Assembly (NCBI GenBank): GCA_965661945.1
Contig: CBFIFP010000002.1
Span: 310,001 to 374,000, forward strand
Length of the DNA: 64,000 nucleotides
Direction of reading: 5' to 3'
Source of the DNA: JAJRPT01 sp965661945
GTDB lineage: Bacteria; Bacteroidota; Ignavibacteria; Kapaibacteriales; UBA2268
This document shows positions 57,319 to 64,000 of the stretch, piece after piece. Numbering within the stretch: the first letter of the stretch is position 1; every line of letters begins with the position of its first letter. The notes beneath the pieces are model-generated. The model was given only the letters and a program-made list of their open reading frames with translations. It did not search any database and was not told the origin of the DNA. Made by a program: the position numbers and the translations under genes.

Positions 57319-60300
57319 ATGATAGAGAAAATTATTGCTTTCTCTATTAAAAATAAACTGATAATATCAATATTTGTTTTATTTTTAATAATTTCTGGGG
57401 TTTATTCAATGTTCAAAATACCCCTAGATGCAGTACCTGATATAACAAATAATCAAGTACAAATTGTTACAACTTCTCCGTCTTTAGCACCTGAGGAAGT
57501 TGAAAAATTAATCACATATCCATTAGAGATTTCACTTTCAAATATACCTAATGTTTTAGAAATTCGTTCAATTTCTAAATATGGATTATCAGTAATTACA
57601 GTAGTATTCGAAGAAGACATTCCAATTATGTTAGCAAGACAATTTGTTAACGAACAAATTGGAATTGTAAAAAGTCAAATGCCTTCAAATATTGGTATTC
57701 CTGAACTAATGCCAATTACAACAGGTTTGGGTGAAGTTTATCAATACACTCTAAAAGTAGATAATGAATATAAAGATAAATATTCATTATTAGAACTACG
57801 TAACATTCAAGACTGGTTAGTTAAAAGAGAACTCTCTGGTACGAAAGGTGTTATAGATGTTTCCAGTTTTGGTGGTTTTGTGAAAGAATATGAAATTACA
57901 ATCTCACCCGAAAAATTATTTGCCTATAATTTATCAATTCAAGAAGTTTATGAAGCTATCCAAAAAAATAATACCAACTCAGGAGCTGGTTATATTGAAA
58001 AAGAATCAAACGTTTATTACATAAGATTAGATGGTTTATCAAAAAATATCGAAGAATTAGAATTAATTACAATCAAATTAATAGATGGTAAACCTGTAAT
58101 TATTAAAGATATAGCAGAGGTTGGACTTGGCTCACCAAAAAGATATGGTGCTATGACCAAAGACGGTAATGGTGAAGCTGTAGGTGGTATTGCTCTAATG
58201 CTTAAAGAAGCTAATTCTTATCAAACAATTAATAATATTAAAAACAAAGTTGAATTAGTTAATCAAATTCTTCCAGAGGGTATAGAAATAACTCCGTATT
58301 TAGAAAGAACATACTTAATTGATAGTACTATTGCTACAGTATCAAAAAATCTTATTGAGGGTGGTTTAATTGTAATTTTTGTATTAGTACTTCTTTTAGG
58401 AAATTATCGTGGTGGAATAATAGTTGCGTCAGTAATCCCACTATCAATGCTATTTGCTCTAGTTATGATGAATTTATTTGGAGTATCTGCTAACTTAATG
58501 TCACTGGGTGCTATAGATTTTGGAATAATAATTGACGGAGCAGTAATAATAGTCGAAGGTATTCTCACAGCTTTTCATACATCAATATTCAAAGGTAAAA
58601 TCTCTAATCAAGAAAAAGATACCTTAATTCTCGAAAGCTCATCAAAAATATATAAATCTGCCTTTTTTGGTGTATTAATTATTTTATTAGTTTTTATACC
58701 AATCTTGAGTTTAGATGGCATTGAAGGTAAAATGTTCAAACCAATGGCTCAAACATTAATATTTGCTATCACTGGTTCATTGATACTTTCTATTACTTAT
58801 GTCCCGATGGTATCTTCATTATTTCTCTCAAATAACTTAGAATACAAAGAAAATTTTTCAGATAAATTAATAAAATATCTTCAAAAATTTTACGAAAAAG
58901 TGCTAAGTATTGCATTTAAATTCAAATTATTAGTTTTTGGCACTTCAATATTTATTCTATTACTTTCCTTTTTTATGTTTACTAAAATTGGAGGTGAATT
59001 TTTACCTCAATTAGAAGAAGGCGACCTTGCTATGCAAATGACTTTAGAACCGGGTTCTGCATTATCAAAAAGCATAAAAACTTCAACGTTAATTGAAAAA
59101 ATATTAATAAAAGAATTTCCTGAAGTAAAAAGTGTAGTATCAAAAATAGGAACAGCAGAAGTCCCAACAGACCCAATGTCAATCGAAAGTGCAGATATAA
59201 TGATTCTATTAAAAGAAAAAAGCGAATGGGTGTCAGCTGATAACTTGAAAGACTTAGTTGAAAAAATGGAAAGTAAATTATCAGTGTTAGAAGAGGTACA
59301 ATTAGAGTTTTCTCAACCAATTCAATTAAGATTTAATGAACTAATGACAGGATCGAAGTCTGATGTTGCAATACAAGTCTTTGGTAATAATTTAGAAAAA
59401 TTAAAAAACTTAGCTGATGATATTGTTGATTTAATAACAGGTATAGAAGGAGCTAATGATGTAAAAGCAGAAGTAACCGAAGGTTTAAAAATATTTAATC
59501 TAAAGTATGATAAGCAGAAAATATCAAGATTTGGTATTAACATTAAAGATGTAAATCAAACAATTAGAACCTATTATTTAGGTGAAGAAGTTGGTTACAT
59601 ATTAGAAAATGACAGAAAATACAATCTGGTTTTAAGAAGTAAATATAAAGACTACACTGAAATAGACTTAAACACAATATTTGTTAAAAATTATAATAAC
59701 GATTTAATCCCTATTTCAGCATTTGCTGAAATCAAATACATTGAATCACCTCTATTAATATCTAGAGAACAAACCAAAAGAAGAATAAACGTTGGGGTAA
59801 ACATTAGAGGCAGAGATACCGAATCAGTAATTAAGGAAATTCAAGATAAAATTAATTCAAAAATTAATCTTCCCGAAGGATATTCAATCAAATATGGCGG
59901 ACAATTTGAAAATTTACAATCTGCAAGAAACAGATTAGTGATTGTTTTACCAATAGTGTTATTTATGATATTTTTATTATTGTACTTAGCTTTTAATTCA
60001 ATAAAAAACACATTGATAATCTTTACGGCTATTCCTTTTTCGGCTATAGGTGGTATTTTTTCTTTAGTAATTAGAGATATGCCTTTTAGTATATCTGCCG
60101 GTATTGGTTTTATAGCATTATTTGGTATTTCTGTATTAAATGGAATAGTTATGATAGCATACTTTGAAGAAAATAAAAATGAAGATTTATTTAAATCAAT
60201 AATGAATGGCTCTAAATCAAGACTAAGACCTGTTTTAATGACCGCTTTAGTTGCGGCATTTGGATTCATACCAATGGCAATTTCTACCGGATTAGGAGCT

Positions 60301-61578
60301 GAAGTTCAAAAACCTTTAGCAACTGTAGTTATTGGAGGTTTGATTTCATCTACATTACTTACTCTTATCTTACTTCCACTAATTTATTATCTTTTTAATA
60401 AAAAGAGTCATAAAATTTCTGGAATTACTCTTTCAATTTTTATGGGTATAATCTTAGTATCAAATTCTGTTAATGCAGCAGAAACAATATCATTACAAAA
60501 AGCTAAAGAAATAGCAATTACCAATAGTTTTGAAATAAAAAAATTGAAATTAAATAAAGATTATGCCTCCGAGTTTAAAAAATTATCCAATCCATTTGAG
60601 AACCTGCAAGTTCAAACAAATATAATGGATAATAATTCGGAAACAGAATTTCAAGCTATTCAATACTTCTCTAATTTCCTTTCAATTAAAAAAAATATAG
60701 AGCTATCAGAACTATTTAAAGATAAAGCTATAAATTTTGAATATGTTAAGAAAAAAGAATTAATCAAAAATGTTGAAGATTTATATGCAGAATGGGTATT
60801 TTTGTATAAGAAATCTGAATATATCGACACACTTCTATTTAATTATCAATTTGTTATTAAAAACGCAAATTCAAAATTAGAAGCAAATGAAATATCACTG
60901 ATTGACTATAATTTAATAAAATCTTCACAACTAAATTTGATTTCCGAAAGAAACAATAATCTTGTAAAATTAAATTCAACTAAAGCATCTTTAATTTCTA
61001 TTTTGAATTTAAATCAAAAGGAAATAAAACCAGAATTAGGAATGCAAAATAATTTTGATGTAAGTAAAACAGAATTCGACAAACAACTTTTAAATTACTT
61101 TGAAAGTCAAGTAGAAATAGAAAAATTAAATTCTAAAATTCAAAAATTAGATAAATATCCTAAGTTTGGAGCAGGAGTAATGTTTAGACAGTTCCCTGAC
61201 GGATTATTTTCAAGCGGACTTGCAGTTGCCCTTTCATTTCCACTTTTTAATAATAACATAAACATGATTTCAAACCAGTCAGCAATACAATCTGAAATTT
61301 ATTTTAATGATTATCTTCAAATTAAAAACGAAATGAATAACGAATTAATATTTCTACTTCAATCTTATAAAGAACTCAATAAAATGAATTTAGACTATGA
61401 TTTTGAAAATTCTATCAAACTATTATTTTTAAATTTAAACAAAGGTAATATGTCTAACTTAGAATTTTATCAAATAATGACATCATATTACAACGCTTTT
61501 AACTCCCAAATCGAAAATGAATTTAGATTATTTTTGATTAAAAATAAAATCAATTACTTAACAAAAGAAGGAAAATGA
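57319..61578 (+). CDS. Heavy-metal RND efflux pump (CusA/CzcA) fused to a TolC-like outer-membrane channel
   Basis: 1419 residues; a normal CusA is about 1040. Residues 1-1030 are the HME-RND pump: FKIPLDAVPDITNNQVQIVT, the TM4 proton-relay segment GAIDFGIIIDGAVIIVEG, GGEFLPQLEEGDLAMQM and KIGTAEVPTDPMSIESADIM. A hydrophobic segment (about 1034-1053, ending VNAAE) looks like a buried signal sequence. Residues 1055-1419 are an outer-membrane-factor domain (SLQKAKEIAITNSFEIKKLK; coiled helices; GVMFRQFPDGLFSSGLAVAL). Such CusA-CusC fusions are known in Bacteroidetes. It exports monovalent or divalent metal ions; which metal is not certain. The adaptor gene overlaps by 4 bases. Confidence 0.92.
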   Translation: MIEKIIAFSIKNKLIISIFVLFLIISGVYSMFKIPLDAVPDITNNQVQIVTTSPSLAPEEVEKLITYPLEISLSNIPNVLEIRSISKYGLSVITVVFEEDIPIMLARQFVNEQIGIVKSQMPSNIGIPELMPITTGLGEVYQYTLKVDNEYKDKYSLLELRNIQDWLVKRELSGTKGVIDVSSFGGFVKEYEITISPEKLFAYNLSIQEVYEAIQKNNTNSGAGYIEKESNVYYIRLDGLSKNIEELELITIKLIDGKPVIIKDIAEVGLGSPKRYGAMTKDGNGEAVGGIALMLKEANSYQTINNIKNKVELVNQILPEGIEITPYLERTYLIDSTIATVSKNLIEGGLIVIFVLVLLLGNYRGGIIVASVIPLSMLFALVMMNLFGVSANLMSLGAIDFGIIIDGAVIIVEGILTAFHTSIFKGKISNQEKDTLILESSSKIYKSAFFGVLIILLVFIPILSLDGIEGKMFKPMAQTLIFAITGSLILSITYVPMVSSLFLSNNLEYKENFSDKLIKYLQKFYEKVLSIAFKFKLLVFGTSIFILLLSFFMFTKIGGEFLPQLEEGDLAMQMTLEPGSALSKSIKTSTLIEKILIKEFPEVKSVVSKIGTAEVPTDPMSIESADIMILLKEKSEWVSADNLKDLVEKMESKLSVLEEVQLEFSQPIQLRFNELMTGSKSDVAIQVFGNNLEKLKNLADDIVDLITGIEGANDVKAEVTEGLKIFNLKYDKQKISRFGINIKDVNQTIRTYYLGEEVGYILENDRKYNLVLRSKYKDYTEIDLNTIFVKNYNNDLIPISAFAEIKYIESPLLISREQTKRRINVGVNIRGRDTESVIKEIQDKINSKINLPEGYSIKYGGQFENLQSARNRLVIVLPIVLFMIFLLLYLAFNSIKNTLIIFTAIPFSAIGGIFSLVIRDMPFSISAGIGFIALFGISVLNGIVMIAYFEENKNEDLFKSIMNGSKSRLRPVLMTALVAAFGFIPMAISTGLGAEVQKPLATVVIGGLISSTLLTLILLPLIYYLFNKKSHKISGITLSIFMGIILVSNSVNAAETISLQKAKEIAITNSFEIKKLKLNKDYASEFKKLSNPFENLQVQTNIMDNNSETEFQAIQYFSNFLSIKKNIELSELFKDKAINFEYVKKKELIKNVEDLYAEWVFLYKKSEYIDTLLFNYQFVIKNANSKLEANEISLIDYNLIKSSQLNLISERNNNLVKLNSTKASLISILNLNQKEIKPELGMQNNFDVSKTEFDKQLLNYFESQVEIEKLNSKIQKLDKYPKFGAGVMFRQFPDGLFSSGLAVALSFPLFNNNINMISNQSAIQSEIYFNDYLQIKNEMNNELIFLLQSYKELNKMNLDYDFENSIKLLFLNLNKGNMSNLEFYQIMTSYYNAFNSQIENEFRLFLIKNKINYLTKEGK

Positions 61579-62669
61579 AAATGAAAACAATAATTAAATC
61601 AATATTAAAATTGAAAATCAATTCGCAACTCAAATTATTAATATTCTTATCAATATTCTTATTATCTTGCAACTCAGAAAATAAGACAGATATTGAAAAC
61701 ACCCCAAATAATGATATTCAACCAACAACTGAAGATTATGATTTTAGTAAACTTCAAATAAGAAAAATTCAAAATAAAGTAGTACTCTCTGGAATAATTG
61801 ACGTCAATCCAAATGATAAAATAGACGTTTACTCGCCTTATAGCGGGTATATAAAAAAAATTAATATCATTGAAGGAGATGTTCTAAAAAAAGGGGATAT
61901 TCTGTTCGAAGTTGAAAATATTGAATTAGCAAAACTGCAGAGTAATTTTATAGAATTAAATAACTCATTTATTCAAATCAAAAAAGAATTTGAAAGACAA
62001 GATGAATTATTTAATAAAAATGCTATTTCCGAAAAAATATTCCTTGAACACCAAACAGAATATCTAAATCATATTAACCTAATAAGGATAATTAAAAAGG
62101 AATTAGAATATTATGGCTTTAAACCTAATGAGATATTAAAAAACAATGAAATAACTAACATAATCAAAATTAAAACTAATGATAATGTCATTGTAAATAA
62201 ACTTAATATTAATACCGGTAAATTTGTAGAAAAAGCTCAACCTTTAGTAGGACTGTATAAAACAGAACATTTGCATGCAGAATTGCACGCCCCTGAAAAA
62301 TACATTAACCTATTAAATGAAAATGATACAGTTATGATAATTCATAACAAACAAACTTTCACAGGCTACATCTATAGAGTTTCTAAAACGATAGACAAAA
62401 CTACTAATATGGTTTTACTTCATGCACATTTTTATAATAACCCAAACATACCAATTGGGGCTTTCATTAACGGAAGAATAATCTTCGACAAAGAAGTTTA
62501 CTCAATTGAAAACTCAGCTATTTTCGAAAAAAACGGGAAAGAGTTTATAACAATTTATAACAACGAAGAAAAAAAGGACTATGAAGTTTATACAGGATTA
62601 AAAGATGATAAATTTACTGAAATAATTAATTATGAAGATTTAATGGATAAAAAAATAATTATATATTAA
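61575..62669 (+). CDS. RND periplasmic adaptor (CusB/HlyD family), lipoprotein
   Basis: 364 residues. A lipobox (IFLLSC, Cys32) indicates a membrane-anchored lipoprotein. The barrel-sandwich (lipoyl-like) half motifs are DVYSPYSGYIKKINIIEGDV and NVIVNKLNINTGKFVEKAQP, flanking a coiled-coil hairpin (about 110-175; FERQDELFNKNAISEKIFLE). A beta-barrel domain follows (LHAELHAPEKYINLLNENDT). It joins the inner pump to the outer channel. It overlaps the pump gene by 4 bases (ATGA). There is no Met/His-rich metal-binding N-terminus as in E. coli CusB. An internal ATG two codons in is an alternative start. Confidence 0.92.
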   Translation: MKMKTIIKSILKLKINSQLKLLIFLSIFLLSCNSENKTDIENTPNNDIQPTTEDYDFSKLQIRKIQNKVVLSGIIDVNPNDKIDVYSPYSGYIKKINIIEGDVLKKGDILFEVENIELAKLQSNFIELNNSFIQIKKEFERQDELFNKNAISEKIFLEHQTEYLNHINLIRIIKKELEYYGFKPNEILKNNEITNIIKIKTNDNVIVNKLNINTGKFVEKAQPLVGLYKTEHLHAELHAPEKYINLLNENDTVMIIHNKQTFTGYIYRVSKTIDKTTNMVLLHAHFYNNPNIPIGAFINGRIIFDKEVYSIENSAIFEKNGKEFITIYNNEEKKDYEVYTGLKDDKFTEIINYEDLMDKKIIIY

Positions 62670-62731
62670 CAAGTTTCAAGTATATAAATCAAAAAAAAGA
62701 AAAAATATTTTTTTATTTCAAATAATATCCA

Positions 62732-62739
62732 TAATTTTG
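62732..62739 (+). promoter_or_regulatory. -7 box (TAATTTTG) upstream of rpmG
   Basis: An exact TAnnTTTG match in the context ATCCATAATTTTGTAATC, 38 bases before the ATG. Confidence 0.55.
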
Positions 62740-62777
62740 TAATCTTATTTAACTCTTATTTAATTTGGAATATAAAA

Positions 62778-62957
62778 ATGGCTAAAAAAGGACACAGAGT
62801 ACAGGTTATTTTAGAATGTACTGAAGCTAAAGGTGAAGGAAGGCCAGCTTCAAGATACTCTACAACTAAAAACAAACAAAATACTCCTACTCGTATGGAA
62901 ATTAAAAAATATAATCCATTCTTAAGAAGACATACTGTTCATAAAGAAATTAAATAA
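62778..62957 (+). CDS. rpmG: 50S ribosomal protein L33
   Basis: 59 residues, read directly from the sequence. It begins MAKKGHRVQVILECTEAK and ends NPFLRRHTVHKEIK; the middle SRYSTTKNKQNTPTRMEIKK is the conserved L33 core. The zinc-ribbon CxxC pairs are absent, so this is the C-minus (zinc-independent) form. It is a small protein of the large ribosomal subunit near the E site. It has its own promoter box and a terminator directly at the stop. Other ribosomal genes that often accompany it (rpmB) are not here. Confidence 0.96.
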   Translation: MAKKGHRVQVILECTEAKGEGRPASRYSTTKNKQNTPTRMEIKKYNPFLRRHTVHKEIK

Positions 62958-62984
62958 AAGCCAACTAAGTTGGCTTTTATTTTG
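62956..62984 (+). terminator. Terminator after rpmG, probably bidirectional
   Basis: Stem AAAAGCCAAC / GTTGGCTTTT with loop TAA overlaps the rpmG stop codon and is followed by ATTTT. The A/T flanks mean it can also stop the convergent aldolase transcript, whose gene ends at 63025. Confidence 0.8.
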
Positions 62985-63024
62985 ACTACTTTTAAATAAA
63001 ACAAAATTTATTACAACTAAAACA

Positions 63025-64000
63025 CTAAGCAACAGTAATATCTTCACTAAGATAAACATCTTGTATAGTATTAAGTAATTTTACACCTTCATTCATAGGA
63101 CGTTGAAACGCCTTTCTTCCAGAGATTAGTCCCATACCACCAGCTCTTTTATTAATAACAGCAGTCTCAACAGCATCTTGGAAGTCATTCTCACCCGAAG
63201 CACCACCAGAGTTAATCAAACCAGCTCTTCCCATGTAGCAATTTGCAACTTGATACCTAGTCAAATCTATTGGATGCTCAGAAGCTAAATCCGTATAGAT
63301 CCTTTTATCAAACTTACCGTATGTAGAATCACCCATATTCAGCGCTTGATATCCACCATTATTTGTAGGCAATTTTTGTTTGATAATATCTGCTTGAATA
63401 GTTACACCAAGATGATTTGCCTGTCCAGTCAAGTCTGCAGAAGTGTGATAATCCTTATCCTTTTTAAACTCCGAATTCCTTAAATAACACCATAAAACAG
63501 TAGCCAAACCAAGCTCGTGAGCGTAAGCAAATGCCTCCGCAACCTCAATTATTTGTCTGTTGCTATTATCGCTACCAAAATAGATAGTTGCCCCTACAGC
63601 AGCAGCACCCATATTATATGCCTGGTCAATAGTCCCAAACATTACTTGGTCAAAATCATTTGGCATAGTAAGTAATTGATTATGATTAATTTTAACAATA
63701 AATGGTATCTTATGAGCATATTTTCTTGCAACAATACCAAGTACTCCAAAAGTAGAAGCAACAGCATTGCAGCCACCCTCAACAGCTAACTTAACTATAT
63801 TTTCAGCATCAAAATAAATAGGATTTTTTGCAAAACTAGCACCAGCAGAATGTTCTATTCCTTGATCAACAGGTAAGATAGAAACATAACCAGTATTAGC
63901 TAATCTTCCATTTCCAAAAATTCTTTGTAAATTAGACAAAACCCTATTATTCCTATCCGAATTAATAAAAACATCATCAATAAAGTTCTGATTTGGAAGA
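63025..64000 (-). CDS. Class I fructose-bisphosphate aldolase (DhnA/FbaB type), 5' end outside the window
   Basis: The frame stays open to the right edge, past a TTG at 63939. Upstream codons read NQNFIDDVFINSDRNN and then VLSNLQRIFGNGRLANTG, matching the N-terminal part of known FbaB-type aldolases, so the gene is partial. Other family segments are YVSILPVDQGIEHSAGASFA, VKLAVEGGCNAVASTFGVLG, KYAHKIPFIVKINHNQLL and the C-terminal NSGGASGENDFQDAVETAVI with RAGGMGLISGRKAFQRP. It cleaves fructose 1,6-bisphosphate through a Schiff-base Lys in glycolysis and gluconeogenesis. It is convergent with rpmG. Confidence 0.93.
   Translation of the reverse strand, partial: LPNQNFIDDVFINSDRNNRVLSNLQRIFGNGRLANTGYVSILPVDQGIEHSAGASFAKNPIYFDAENIVKLAVEGGCNAVASTFGVLGIVARKYAHKIPFIVKINHNQLLTMPNDFDQVMFGTIDQAYNMGAAAVGATIYFGSDNSNRQIIEVAEAFAYAHELGLATVLWCYLRNSEFKKDKDYHTSADLTGQANHLGVTIQADIIKQKLPTNNGGYQALNMGDSTYGKFDKRIYTDLASEHPIDLTRYQVANCYMGRAGLINSGGASGENDFQDAVETAVINKRAGGMGLISGRKAFQRPMNEGVKLLNTIQDVYLSEDITVA

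Overview
The window is AT-rich DNA from a Gram-negative bacterium of the Bacteroidota/Chlorobiota (FCB) group. Four things point there: a C-terminal type IX secretion sorting domain (38980-40443), a Bacteroidetes-style -7 promoter box (TAnnTTTG, mostly TAATTTTG) before many transcription units, the LPS exporter ATPase LptB, and a tricorn protease. A flagellum together with T9SS is unusual in Bacteroidetes proper and fits Ignavibacteria/Kapabacteria-like lineages better; that placement is inference. A run of 100 N at 49829-49928 shows a scaffolded draft assembly.

Layout. 1-1257: 3' end of an HtrA-like protease, then lptB. 1265-3609: two exported proteins of unknown role and a small HipA-N-like ORF. 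3681-8947 (minus): flagellar operon fliJ-motE-fliK-flgD-TIGR02530-flgE. 9064-18900: infC, lysS, rpsO-pnp, a tricorn protease and a lipoprotein di-haem cytochrome c peroxidase. 19275-26069 (plus): fliP-fliQ-fliF-fliG-fliH-fliI, followed by nth. Together the two flagellar blocks look like the widespread fliFGHIJ-motE-fliK-flgD-flgE operon cut between fliI and fliJ and inverted.

26747-33067 (minus): a PH-like small protein, acetoacetyl-CoA synthetase, a carotenoid cluster (crtZ, polyprenyl synthase, lycopene cyclase, helical-repeat protein) and a CBS/DUF21 membrane protein. 33273-38139 (plus): recG, NAD synthetase and a LuxR-type response regulator, then an SDR lacking the catalytic Tyr on the minus strand. 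38980-45590 (plus): a T9SS cargo with YD-like repeats, a double-OmpA outer-membrane protein, etfB-etfA and a bifunctional nuclease, followed by a tRNA(CAU).

46337-52577 looks like an acquired accessory cluster: two haloalkane-dehalogenase-like hydrolases, two SDRs and four small membrane proteins on the minus strand. A divergent HxlR/DUF24 regulator carries the redox-type N-terminal Cys, and the shared promoter contains a TTACTA-N9-TAGTAA dyad. This is the best candidate for a poorly described system, probably a response to electrophiles, quinones or halogenated compounds (inference). 52654-64000: an enoyl-CoA hydratase, a large BNR/sortilin-type secreted protein, a heavy-metal RND operon whose pump is fused to its own outer-membrane channel, ribosomal protein L33, and the 3' part of a class I fructose-bisphosphate aldolase.

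No CRISPR array, insertion sequence, integrase or rRNA gene was seen.
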